64,000 nt of DNA, taken from NCBI GenBank assembly GCA_958295935.1, contig OY282385.1, positions 496,001 through 560,000 of the forward strand, read 5' to 3'. Origin of the DNA: an uncultured Dehalococcoidia bacterium (lineage in GTDB: Bacteria > Chloroflexota > Dehalococcoidia > Lucifugimonadales > Lucifugimonadaceae). How positions within the stretch are numbered: position 1 is the stretch's first letter; each line of letters starts with the position of its first letter. Below the pieces are notes generated by a model. It saw nothing but the letters and a program-made list of their open reading frames with translations. It was not told where the DNA came from and ran no database searches. This document shows, in pieces, positions 44,864-54,594 of the stretch. The translations under genes were made by a program, and so were the position numbers.

Positions 44864-47257
44864 CTACCGCTCAAGCCCTATCTCCCCCTCCCAGAAGTGC
44901 TTGTAACCGCCGTCCACGGGGACGTACTGGCCCGTCCCGATGCGGGCAATGTCATACTCAGGGAGAGCCGCCGCCGCCGCACATCTCCCGTCGAATATCG
45001 CACCGCGCTGGTCGAAGCGGAAGTCCAGGTTGTCGAAGCCGTGCCGCTTGCGATCGTCGGGAAGGTCGTTCACGTCAACAGGATACAGGTGGAGGAAGAA
45101 CATCGCCTCCACGTCGGCCAGGGCGCACGGCTCCCTGACGTAGATGAGGTGGTCTTCAATGAGATGCACGTCAAAGCCGGAGCGGATTGACGGCGGACGG
45201 TCTTCGACCAGCCCTGCCAGATAATCGACCGCTGCTATAGCTTCAACCCTGACCGGCGGGAGCGCATCGTGGGGCAGCACAACGGCGTCCGCGCACAGCC
45301 CCGTCTCCGTTTGTGTCCAGGCGTTGAAGACCGGTCCATCCGCTGCGCCAACCCAAGACCACACTACCAACTCGTTCGACCCACAACTCCTGGCGAACGC
45401 CAGCGCCAGCCGGCCCTCCACCATCAGCCCGACGCCAGCCGACTGATGGTCGAAGTGGGGTTCAATCCTCTCCCAAGTCCCGGCGGCCGTATTTTCATCT
45501 GCCGGCAGACCGATGGGCCGTAGTTGGAGTTCGAATCTATTGAATCTATTTAGTGGTGAACCTTCAAGCCTCGTAGGTTCGGCAAAATGAGTTATACCGA
45601 ATTCTCGATACAGAGGAGCATCGTCTATAGCCAGTTTTCTCGCATGGAAATAGTCGTAGGAGTTGACCAGCCCATCCAGGTTCACCACCGGAAAACGCGA
45701 GAAGTACCCGATGCCGCCGGCTTCCCGCGACCCGACCACGCTGTCCTCGGGAAGCACGCGATTCATAAACTGCGTACCCCCATAAACAGCTTCAGTCCAT
45801 TCGATCCATGAGTCGTCAGTTCTGGTTGAAACCCTAAGCGTTTCAACACGCTGAAATGGCTCGGTGAAATCGGCCTCGATAAGCAGGAAGGCCGCGCCCG
45901 TAAGGACGATGCCCAAACTCAGGATGTTGGCCGCGCGCTGCGACTTCGACCCGATGAACCGGCGAATGAAGTAGATGGCGACGTAACATCGTACCGGAAC
46001 GATCAGCGCCATCATCAGGTACGCCGGGACAAAATACCAACGCCAAGGCCCCAAGGAAGGGTGAATCGTGAGAACAGTCTGCGCGAACTTCGCGAGGTGG
46101 CCGGCCGCCAAGCCGAACACGCACACCAGGAAGGCCAGCAGAAGCCAATCTTTCCGACTCCCGGAGCGGCGAGCGAACCACCAGACCAGCAGCAAATAGG
46201 CGCAAACCTCCAGCGCAACCAGCAGCTCGTAGTCGAAGACGGAAATCTGCAACATATCCTGGAAGTTCTGCGCCAAGCTGTATCCGCCTTCCTGCTCCCA
46301 CCTGACCTGCGACCAGAAATTCTTGGTCGCCGCGCTCACCGGCACGATGCCGCCGAACACGAGCCGGTTGTAGGCGAAATACACCAGGATGCTCGCGACC
46401 CCGGCGAGAAACGGAACAACCGCCTTGACGGAGAGCACGGAACGGGCCAACCCCCTCACCCTGCCCTTCTCCCACAAGGGAAGGAGAGGGAACCCGCCCC
46501 CTCTCGCCTCCGGCGCGCCGAGAGCCTCTACATCAACGGGAGAGGGTTGGAGTGAGGGCGCCCGCTCCCGCCGCGACCACTCGATTAGACACAGCGCGGC
46601 GGTGACCGCCAACGATATAGCGATGTACTCCAGGCGCACCCAAGGCAGGGCGAAGGCCGCGGCGGCCAGCGGCCATCTCCAGCGAGCCGGGTTCCGCGCG
46701 TAGAGCATCACGGCCAAGAAGAACAGCCCCAGCATGAACAGCGCCGCCCCCGCCTCCATTCCTGTAATCAGGGGCCATTGCGGGTAGAACATCGGCAGCG
46801 CGGCGAACATCAGATACCACGGCAGGCGCGCCAGACGGGCGGCCGCCGCGGCGAGGGCTACGCCGCCGGCGATGAGCATGATCTCGAACGCCTTGATGGC
46901 GAACAGCGCCGCTTCCTTGTCGAATACCCAGTAGAACGGCGTGAGCAGAAACAGCCAGAGGGGGTGATATCCGTTGGTGCGCGTGATGCCGCCGTCGAAG
47001 GTCGAGAAGTTCCCAGAGGCCAGGTTGTAGGCTATCTGGAAGTAGTAGAAGGCGTCATCGTGCATGTTGGAGATGAGGTTGATGACGTCGAAGCGGGCCA
47101 GCATGTACCAGGCCAACCCGGCCCCGTAGGCCAGGACGCCGCCGATGAACAGGAAGAACAGCCCGTTCCGCAGCAGGGAGGAAGGATACCCCGCGCACAA
47201 TTGTTCTGGCAGCGCGGCCAAGGCGCGCAAGAAACTGTTCAGCGCAAAGCCCCTCAT
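44864..47257 (-). CDS. GT-C membrane glycosyltransferase-like protein with cap and tail domain (array 2, type B)
   Basis: From MRGFALNSFLRAL the protein has 797 residues. Its cap continues in frame as LPEQLCAGYPSSLLRNG, into a membrane helix, and then MHDDAFYYFQIAYNL with the acidic pair, [17 protein letters not shown], and further helices. It is the intact reference for the frameshifted sister gene at 49543. An in-frame palindromic repeat sits at 46451-46559. The soluble end has the pre-tail region (FDHQSAGVGLMVEGRLALAFARSCGSNELVVWSW) and the tail domain with its two cysteines (REPC, DGRC), ending LWEGEIGLER-like (FWEGEIGLER). It is the last gene of array 2, abutting the duplicated GrdE fragment. 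Confidence 0.8.
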   Translation of the reverse strand: MRGFALNSFLRALAALPEQLCAGYPSSLLRNGLFFLFIGGVLAYGAGLAWYMLARFDVINLISNMHDDAFYYFQIAYNLASGNFSTFDGGITRTNGYHPLWLFLLTPFYWVFDKEAALFAIKAFEIMLIAGGVALAAAAARLARLPWYLMFAALPMFYPQWPLITGMEAGAALFMLGLFFLAVMLYARNPARWRWPLAAAAFALPWVRLEYIAISLAVTAALCLIEWSRRERAPSLQPSPVDVEALGAPEARGGGFPLLPLWEKGRVRGLARSVLSVKAVVPFLAGVASILVYFAYNRLVFGGIVPVSAATKNFWSQVRWEQEGGYSLAQNFQDMLQISVFDYELLVALEVCAYLLLVWWFARRSGSRKDWLLLAFLVCVFGLAAGHLAKFAQTVLTIHPSLGPWRWYFVPAYLMMALIVPVRCYVAIYFIRRFIGSKSQRAANILSLGIVLTGAAFLLIEADFTEPFQRVETLRVSTRTDDSWIEWTEAVYGGTQFMNRVLPEDSVVGSREAGGIGYFSRFPVVNLDGLVNSYDYFHARKLAIDDAPLYREFGITHFAEPTRLEGSPLNRFNRFELQLRPIGLPADENTAAGTWERIEPHFDHQSAGVGLMVEGRLALAFARSCGSNELVVWSWVGAADGPVFNAWTQTETGLCADAVVLPHDALPPVRVEAIAAVDYLAGLVEDRPPSIRSGFDVHLIEDHLIYVREPCALADVEAMFFLHLYPVDVNDLPDDRKRHGFDNLDFRFDQRGAIFDGRCAAAAALPEYDIARIGTGQYVPVDGGYKHFWEGEIGLER
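46451..46559. repeat. Interspersed palindromic repeat, in-frame copy 2
   Basis: This copy corresponds to 11937-12046. It has the same near-complementary ends (CCCTCACCCTGCCCTTCTCCC and GGGAGAGGGTTGGAGTGAGGG) at the same place in a type B gene. It is read in frame as SLQPSPVDVEALGAPEARGG and LLPLWEKGRVRG. Confidence 0.7.
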
Positions 47258-47327
47258 GCCGCCCCCGCTACCGCTCAAGGTGTATTTACTCTCCCACGCG
47301 CCCGCCCGCCACCGCCCGTTCCCGCCA

Positions 47328-49526
47328 CTACTCATCCAGCCGTATCTCCCCCTCCCAGAGGTGCTCGAAGCCGCCGTCCATCGGCACGTACTGGCCCGTC
47401 CCGATGCGGGCAATGTCATACTCAGGGAGAGCCACCGTCGCCATGCACGTCCCGTCGAATATCATGTTGCGCTGGTCGAAGAAGTCGAAGTCCAGGTTGT
47501 CGAAGCCGTGCCGATTGCGATCGTCGGGAAGGTCGTTCACGTCAACAGGATACAGGTGGAGGAAGAACCTCGCCTCCGTGTCGGCCAGGGCGCACGGCTC
47601 CCTGACGTACACCAGCGTATTTTCGCTGAGATAAACGTCGAAGTCAGAGCGGATTGCGGGCGGGCTGTCTTCAACCTGTCCTGCCAGATAATCGCCCGTC
47701 GGCACTGTTTCAATCCAAGACCGCAAGTCGTGTCCGGCGAAACTTGCCGCGACCCACTCGTGGTCGTCGGAGTCGAAGGGCATCCACAGGCCGGGGCCGA
47801 CCTTCACCGCGTACTGACCTAGGTCGAGGGCCTGGGCTTCGCTGGAGGAGGCAGCGAACACATAAATGTTAACCCCGCGCTGATCCAAATACCCGGGCGG
47901 CGGGCTGCGGTCATGAGCGATTATGCGCTGGTGGTTGGGCGTTGTGACAGGATTGCGCGCCACCGTCGCATCGGTCAAGCCCTGGCGGTCTACGACTTTC
48001 AGGTCCGGAAGGTAATAGAACCGTATACCGAGAGAGCCGGCTGCCATCAGCGCGTCTTCAGGAATCACTCCACGCTTCATGTTCTCGTAGGGCTGGTACC
48101 CACGCAGTCGGACGTTGGCGAACTCGCGGTGTTCCGCGAATGGTGCAGCGACAGCTTGCACGGCAGACTGACGGCGCAGGTCGTTGGAGATAGCGGCCAG
48201 CGCAGGCATCCCAGGCGCGGCCAGCAGCCAGCTGGCGTTGCCCTCGTCGAGTTCTATGTGAAGATGCATAATGCGCTCGTCAATCTTGGCGCCCTCGAAA
48301 AACAGGGCTGCTTGTATGGCCCCGCAGTAGAAGATCACGGGGACGAACAGGATGAGCGCGCAAGTCCTCGCTCCCGGCAACCAAAGCCGGTAACTATCTA
48401 GATTCTGCCTACTCTCAGCTTGTCGAAGTACGGTCTTGCCCTTAGCCAGCAGAGCCGTGGGGATGGGTATGCGCCGCCAATCGAAGGCGGCGAGCCGCGA
48501 GCCGATGCAGGCAATACCCTCGGCAGCAGGCAGCGCAAGCAACGGCCAGTAGAAGTCCAGCGGGCGATACTCGAAATGGTCGCCCCCTATCCGCATCACG
48601 TAGGCCATGTGGACAACGATTAGCAGCAGGACCAAGCCATAGATCCCGTCGCGGCTCTCCCGCCACCGATGCCGCAAAGCAACCCAGGCTAGGGGAACCA
48701 ACAGGTACAGACCCGTATCCAGCGCCGCCGCCAACAGGTAGCGGAAGCCTGACTCGTACCATGGGCGAACGTCCTTGGCGTAGTAGGTGTTGGGCAGCCA
48801 CTCGCCGTAGTAGGCGTAGCGGAACAGAAAATGGGCAGACACCAGGATGACGAAGGGCGCGGCCAAGTACGCCAACTCGCGCCAGTCTACCCTCATACGC
48901 TTGGCGTCGGACATACGCTGCACCGCGAACCAGCCGAAGCAGCACACGGCAATCAACGGGCCCTCAGGCCGGGTCAGGGCAGCGCCGGCCAAGCTGAACG
49001 ACGCCGCCAGCAGGCCGGCACGCCTGTCGCGATAGAGGCTCAGGCAGACGACGGCCAGGACGATGAAGAAGGTGAACTGACGCGTTTCCAGCCCGCCAGC
49101 CGAGGTCCACACGGCGAAAGTCGCGCTGCTGCACACCAGCCCCAACGCCATCCAACCGACCAATCCCCGGTTTGGCAGCGAGGGCAGGCGATAGACCCAC
49201 CATGCCAGAGCCCCGACGGTTCCGGCTGTGAAGACCACCGACAGCCATGGGGCCGCGTCCTCCGGGGCCCAGCCCAGCGCCCGCCAGATGGCGGCCAACT
49301 CCAACACCCACAGGAAGTTGGAGTAACCTTCCACACGCTCGCCCGGGTTGAACACCAGGCCGTGACCCTCCAGCAGGTTGCGCACGTAGCGAAAGCTGAT
49401 GAAGGCGTCGTCCGTCAGGAACCACGACACCGAGGCCAGCCAAGCCAGCAGGGCCAACCAGGGCAGGCAGGTCAGGATGAGAACGGGGGATGCCTTCAGC
49501 GGCTCACTCGACGTCGATCCCTTCAT
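47328..49526 (-). CDS. GT-C membrane glycosyltransferase-like protein with tail domain (array 2, type A)
   Basis: This 732-residue protein is the third copy of the type A enzyme of array 1. Its start [13 protein letters not shown] lies 16 bases after the stop of the gene at 49543, the same spacing as in array 1. The open frame is longer upstream but overlaps the neighbour's coding end. It carries [20 protein letters not shown] and [14 protein letters not shown], at least ten membrane helices, and a soluble half with [15 protein letters not shown]. The tail domain ends [26 protein letters not shown]-like repeat is read in frame ([10 protein letters not shown]). Presence of type A and type B copies in both arrays shows that the arrays share ancestry by duplication. 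Confidence 0.82.
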   Translation of the reverse strand: MKGSTSSEPLKASPVLILTCLPWLALLAWLASVSWFLTDDAFISFRYVRNLLEGHGLVFNPGERVEGYSNFLWVLELAAIWRALGWAPEDAAPWLSVVFTAGTVGALAWWVYRLPSLPNRGLVGWMALGLVCSSATFAVWTSAGGLETRQFTFFIVLAVVCLSLYRDRRAGLLAASFSLAGAALTRPEGPLIAVCCFGWFAVQRMSDAKRMRVDWRELAYLAAPFVILVSAHFLFRYAYYGEWLPNTYYAKDVRPWYESGFRYLLAAALDTGLYLLVPLAWVALRHRWRESRDGIYGLVLLLIVVHMAYVMRIGGDHFEYRPLDFYWPLLALPAAEGIACIGSRLAAFDWRRIPIPTALLAKGKTVLRQAESRQNLDSYRLWLPGARTCALILFVPVIFYCGAIQAALFFEGAKIDERIMHLHIELDEGNASWLLAAPGMPALAAISNDLRRQSAVQAVAAPFAEHREFANVRLRGYQPYENMKRGVIPEDALMAAGSLGIRFYYLPDLKVVDRQGLTDATVARNPVTTPNHQRIIAHDRSPPPGYLDQRGVNIYVFAASSSEAQALDLGQYAVKVGPGLWMPFDSDDHEWVAASFAGHDLRSWIETVPTGDYLAGQVEDSPPAIRSDFDVYLSENTLVYVREPCALADTEARFFLHLYPVDVNDLPDDRNRHGFDNLDFDFFDQRNMIFDGTCMATVALPEYDIARIGTGQYVPMDGGFEHLWEGEIRLDE

Positions 49527-51190
49527 CGCTGCACTTGGGCCGCTACTCCACAAGCCGTATCTCCCCCTCCCAGAAGTGGTTGTAGCCGCCATCCACGGGT
49601 ACGTACTGGCCTGTCCCGATGCGGGCAATGTCATACTCAGGGAGAGCCGCCCTCGCCATGCATATCCCGTCGAATATCGCACCGCGCTGGTCGAAGTAGA
49701 AGTCCAGGTTGTCGAAGCCGTGCCGCTTGCGACCGTCGGGAAGGTCGTTCACGTCAACCGGATACAGGTGGAGGAAGAACGTCGCCTCCGTGTCGGCCAA
49801 GGCGCACGGCTCCTTGACGTACACCAGCCCGTTCTCGACGAGATACACGTCCCAGTCGGAGCGGATTGCCGGCTCGCGGTCGCCGACCAGTCTTGCTATG
49901 TAATCGCCGGCCGTCATCGCCTCCGCCCGCACCGGAGGGGAGGCGTCATGGGGCAGCACGAGCGTGGCCGCGCACAGCCCAGTTTGCGTTTGCGTCCAGG
50001 CTTTGGGTAACGGTTCATCCCCGGCGCCGGTCCATGACCACACTGCCAACTCGTCCGGCGCGCAATCTCCCACGAACGCCTGCGCCATCCGTCCGTCCAC
50101 AATCACTCCGATATTGCCCGATCGATAGTCGAACTGCGGCTCCATCCGCTGCCAGAACCAGTCGGCGGCGTCTCTCGTTGGGGAGTAGGACCAGAGTTTG
50201 AACCGTAGTCCGCTGACGTCAGACTCGGGAAATAGTGTGCCCTCGAACATGACGTTGTCCAAGGCGAATCCACGCTTTACATTCAAATCGCCTCCAGCGA
50301 CGTTCGCGAACCAGGTGACCCCGTAATGCTGATAGAACGCGGACGCGGCAGCGGGTACCTCCTTGCGGGCCTGCCAGTAAGGGTAGCGATTGCGGGCGCG
50401 ATAGAAATCGTAAGAGTTGACCAGACCGTCCAGGTTCACCACCGGGAAACGCGAGAAATACCCGATGACGCCGGCGTCCCACGACCCGACCACGCTGTCT
50501 CCGGGCAGCACACGGTCCATAACCTGCACGCCCATATGAGAAGCAACCTCATAGTTCCGGTACGTTGACTCGCTTGCCGAGTCAACGTACCGGAACGGTC
50601 CTGTGAAGTCCGCCTTTGTAAGCAGAAAGGCCGCACCTCCAATGACGATACCCGCGCTCACAATGTTGGCTGCCAAGGGCCGCCTCGGGCCGATGAAACG
50701 GCGGATGAAGTGGATGGCGACATAGCACCTTACGGGAATGAGAAGCGTCAGCAGCAGATACGCAGGCGTGAAGTACCAAGCGAATTTCCCCCAGAAGGGA
50801 TGCACGGTGAGAACGGTCTGAGCGAACTTGGCGAGGTGCCCGACCGCCAAGCCGAACACGCACAACAGGAAGCCCAGCAGCAACCAGTCCTTCCGGTTCT
50901 TGGAACGACGGGCGAACCACCAGACCAGAACGAAGTAGGCGCAGACCTCCAGCGCAACCAGCAGCTCGTAGTCGAAGGCGGGAATCTGCAAGACGTCACG
51001 GAAGTTCTGAACCAAGCTGTATCCGCCTTCGTTATCCCACCAGGCTTGCGACCACATCCGCTTGGTCGCGCCGCTCACCGGCGTGATACCCCCGAAGACG
51101 ATGCCGTTGTACGCGAAGTACACCAGCAGCCCGGCGACCGCGCCGAAAAACGGGACGACCGCCCTGATGGAGAGCACGGAACGGGCCAAC

Positions 51191-51299
51191 CCCCTCACCC
51201 TGCCCTTCTCCCACAAGGGAAGGAGAGGGAACCTGCCCCCTCTCGCCTCCGGGGCGCCGAGAGCCTCCACCTCAACGGGAGAGGGTTGGGGTGAGGGCG
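51191..51299. repeat. Interspersed palindromic repeat, in-frame copy 3
   Basis: This is the third copy of the element seen at 11937 and 46451, at the same place in a type B gene. Read on the minus strand it gives [20 protein letters not shown] and LLPLWEKGRVRG. The ends are near-complementary, so the transcript could form a long hairpin. Confidence 0.7.
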
Positions 51300-51930
51300 C
51301 CCGCTCCCGCCGCGACCACTCGATTAGACACAGCGCGGCGGTGACCGCCAGCGATATGGCGACGTACTCCAACCGCACCCACGGCAAACTGAAGGCCACG
51401 GCGGCAAGCGGCCAGCGCCACCGGTGCGAGTCTCGAACGTAGAGCATCACCGCCAAGAAGAACAGCCCAAGCATGAACAGCGCGGCGGCCGCTTCCATTC
51501 CCAGGAATAGGTTGTGCTGCTGGTACAGCATCGGCAGTGCGGCGAACAGCAGAATCCACGGCAAGCGGGCAAGACGGGCCGCCGCGACCACCAGCGCCGC
51601 CCCGCCGGCGATGAGCATCACCTCGAACGCCTTGATGCCGAACAGCGCCGCTTCCTTGTCGAATACCCAGTAGAAAGGCGTGATCAGCAGCAGCCAGAGG
51701 GGATGATAGCCGTTCGTACGGGTGATGCCGCCGTCGAACGTGGAGAACCTGCCCTCGGCCAGGTTGTAGGCTATCTGGAAGTAGTAAAAGGCGTCGTCGC
51801 GGTTTACGTCCCGGAGCAGGTTGACAAGGTCGAAGCGGGCCAGCATGTACCAGGCCAACCCCGCCCCGTAGGCCAGGACGCCGCCGATGAATAGGAAGAA
51901 CAGGCCGTTCCGCAGCCGGGAAGAAGGATA

Positions 51931-51938
51931 CCCCCCCC
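51931..51938. repeat. C8 (G8 on coding strand) tract in the cap of the gene at 49543
   Basis: The homopolymer interrupts the cap reading frame by one base. It occupies the same cap position as the C14 tract at 54135. Sister caps at 44864, 10359 and 12819 have no such tract and are in frame. Confidence 0.8.
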
Positions 51939-53961
51939 ACCCCGCACAATTGTTCTAGTAGCGCGGCCAAGGCGCGCAAGAGACTGTTCAGCGCAAAGCC
52001 CCTCATGCCGCCCCCGCTACTCATCAAGGCGTATCTTCTCTCCCCACGCGCCCGCCCGCCGCCGCCCGTTCCCGCCACTACTCATCCAGCCCTATCTCCC
52101 CCTCCCAGAAGTGCTCGAAGCCGCCGTCCATCGGCACGTACTGGCCGGTCTCGATGCGGTCAATGTCATACTCAGGGAGAGCCGCCGTCGCCATGCATAT
52201 CCCGTCGAATATCATGCCGCGCTGGTCGAAGTAGAAGTCCAGGTTGTCGAAGCCGTGTTGCCGGCGGTCGTCGGGAAGGTCATTCACGGCGACGGGGTAC
52301 AGGTGGAGGAAGAAAGTCGCCTCGGTGTCGGCGCGGGCGCACGGCTCACTGACGTACACCAGTGTATTTTCGCTGAGATATACGTCCCAGTCAGAGCGGA
52401 TTGCCGGCTGGCTGTCTCTGACCAACCGGGACAGATGATTGAGACTATCGAGATAGTCGGCTATAGCGCGGGCTTCCACTTCGCCAATGCCAGGTGAGGA
52501 CATCGACGTGCCTGGGGCAAACTGCTCCGGGTCGGTGAGAAATTGCATGATGCTGTCCCGCGTCCAGACGACGTCCAACGAATCGAACGCAGCCGAAAAT
52601 CGGTAGCCGCCTACCTCGCCCGCTCGACGCCCGATTACGCCAACGAGGTGCGGACCGACGCCGTGCCGCTCGACGTTCAGGTCGTGGCAGGCGCTGCACT
52701 GCACACCGAATAGCTGAGCGCCTGCCGACGTATCTATACCCGAGTCCCCCCGCACCGGTAAGTCCAGCCACGGCAATGCGGGGGCAGACTCGCAGTCGAC
52801 CGAGTAGACGTCGCGGCGATTCCGAGATTCCTCATCGCAGTACCTTGGGGAACGGCTTAAGAAGTAGACCACCCCTCCATCGCGCAACAGGGCTATGCGT
52901 CCGTCCGGCATGAACGTCAGGTCTCGGATGCGGTAGCCGACTTCGATTCGCTCGAAGTATTGCACCTCAGTCTCATGACGGCGGACTCGGAAGAGGGATT
53001 GAGCAGCCATCGTAGCAACCAGCAGGTCGTCTTTCCACAGGGGGAACCGCTGCTCGTCGTTGACCGCGATGGCGGAAACGGCAGGCGACGGCACCCATGC
53101 GAAGGTAGGCCGCAGGAAGCCATCATGCCGGCCCGCCTCCTCGTCCTCCATGGTCGGGGGAATCTCACCGCCATATTCAATTCCGTAGGAGACCAGGGGC
53201 CAGCCGTAGTTGCCTCCCGGCTCCAGCAGGTTCAACTCGTCCCCGCCTTGCGGCCCGTGGTCCGGCGCCCACAGGTGGCCATCCGCATCCCGCGCCAGCC
53301 CTTGTGAGTTGCGAAAACCGATGGCCAGCGCCTCCGCCTCTCCTGTTTCGATCTCAATACGAAGGAGTTTGCCCAAGTGGACGTCAGGACTGAACGTCGG
53401 CCGCGCCCGCCATCCGTCTATTCCGTGGGCCCCGATTATTACCAACAAGTGGTCCGCGCCGTCCGTCAACATCTTCCCGCCTCCCTCGTGCCCTGCGAAC
53501 CAAGGAACGGACATGCAGGGTTCCGCGTCGAATATCGTCCTCCACTCCGGCATGACCGTGACGCCCTCTTCATCTCGCATAATCGTCGTGGACGACAACC
53601 TGAACCGGATGCACTCGCCGGTAAAGTAATGATGAGTTGCAAACAACTCGTAACGCCCTTCTCCAAGTTGCTTCAACAGAATATCGGCAACGCGAAATCT
53701 CCCTGGCGTGAATTCCGGACTATCGTAATCCGGATGAGTTTCAAACGCCGTCTCATTCATTGGAACGCTGCCGTTCAGATATTCCACGGTCCCGTCCCGG
53801 AAGACTAGGGCAAACTTTCCCTTCGGAGTGACCACGAGTAGGTCCTCACCCATGACTTCAATGGCCCCGCCCCTCCCGGCAAAACGTTCCAGTCTGACGG
53901 ACTCGCTCTCAAGCGCGTACAGATGAGTGGTGAGAGCCGGTCCTTCTTCGGGAGTGGATGT

Positions 53962-54047
53962 CGGCACAGGCGAGACCGGCACAGGCGAGACCGGCACAGG
54001 CGAGACCGGCATAGGCGAGACCGTCACAGGCGAGACCGGCACAGGAG
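53962..54047. repeat. 15-bp minisatellite encoding a VPVSP linker
   Basis: About five head-to-tail units of GCGAGACCGGCACAG follow the lipobox of the dehydrogenase gene. On the coding strand they give repeated PVPVS residues, a flexible spacer from the membrane. Length changes by one unit keep the frame. Confidence 0.85.
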
Positions 54048-54134
54048 GATCATCAGAGCAGGCGGCCGCCGCCGCGAGCAGACAGACGAACGCCGCGAGA
54101 GTCAGGACGTTGCGCAGCCGGGAGGAAGTAATTA

Positions 54135-54148
54135 CCCCCCCCCCCCCC
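54135..54148. repeat. C14 (G14 on coding strand) tract between start and lipoprotein signal
   Basis: Fourteen Cs in a row separate the cap from RLRNVLTLAAF. With 14 the cap frame and body frame differ by one base; 13 or 16 would join them. Tracts of this length are typical slippage sites. Confidence 0.85.
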
Positions 54149-54228
54149 GAACAATTGTTCTGGTAGCGCGGCCAAGGCGCGCAAGAGACTGTTCAGCGCA
54201 AAGCCCCTCATGCCGCCCCCGCTACTCA

Positions 54229-54594
54229 TCAAGGTGTATTTACTCTCCCCACGCACCCGCTCCACCGCCGCCCGTTCCCCCCACTACCGCCCAGCCCTAT
54301 CTCCCCCTCCCAGAGGTGCTCGAAGCCACCATCCACCGGCACGTACTGCCCGGTCCCGATGCGGGCAATGTCATACTCAGGGAGAGCCACCGCCGCCATA
54401 CATCTCCCGTCGAATATCGCGCCTCGCCCGTCGAAGCCGTGCCGCTTGCGACCGTCGGGAAGATCATCCATGTCCGCAGGAATCAGGTGCAGAAAAAACA
54501 TCGCCTCCGCGGCGGCCGGGGCGCACGGCTCCTTGCCCCGCTGCACTGGCAGACAGGGGGCTATGCGGTCGTATTGAGCTTCCGTGATTTCCAT
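54229..54594 (-). pseudogene. Chimera of IS5-like transposase start and array tail domain
   Basis: The frame begins MEITEAQYDRIAPCLPVQRG, the N-terminus of IS5-family (DUF4096) transposases. After about 20 residues it switches to the tail domain (MFFLHLIPADMDDLPDGRKRHGFD, DGRCMAAVALPEYDIARIGTGQYVPVDGG, LWEGEIGL). The tail is missing its first part (the DVYL..KEP segment) and part of the middle, and its usual stop is lost, so reading continues to 54229. No catalytic transposase residues remain. It arose by a recombination between an insertion sequence and an array gene and is unlikely to work. Confidence 0.75.

Larger units (their letters stand above)
49543..52006 (-). pseudogene. GT-C glycosyltransferase-like gene, type B, frameshifted (or switched off) at a G8 tract
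   Basis: The body is intact: [35 protein letters not shown], the in-frame palindromic repeat, the pre-tail region and the tail domain ending FWEGEIRLVE. The cap, with its ATG at 52006, reads MRGFALNSLLRALAALLEQLC and then hits eight Gs (C8 at 51931-51938). After these the frame is off by one relative to YPSSRLRNGLFFLFIGG. Seven Gs would restore it, as the sister gene at 44864 shows. Translation from 51858 would miss the start of the first helix. The gene is either a phase-variable OFF state, a pseudogene, or has a one-base homopolymer error. Confidence 0.75.
52078..54211 (-). pseudogene. PQQ-type sugar dehydrogenase/cytochrome c lipoprotein with tail domain; start out of frame at a G14 tract
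   Basis: The body has the soluble aldose/sorbosone dehydrogenase propeller (GFRNSQGLARDADGHLWAPDHGPQGGDELN, GGNYGWPLVSYG). A class I cytochrome c follows (QLFGVQCSACHDLN with CxxCH, and GTSMSSPG with the Met ligand). The two-Cys tail domain is last, ending FWEGEIGLDE. Upstream of the first in-body ATG (54042) the same frame gives RLRNVLTLAAFVCLLAAAAAC, a lipoprotein signal. The only matching start is the cap ATG at 54211 (MRGFALNSLLRAL), separated by 14 Gs that shift the frame by one; 13 would restore it. An enzyme of this kind would oxidise a sugar outside the membrane and pass electrons to its own haem. Confidence 0.78.

Noticed and set aside
53962-54047. CRISPR-like array
   Set aside because: The 15-bp units are contiguous without spacers and encode an in-frame linker.
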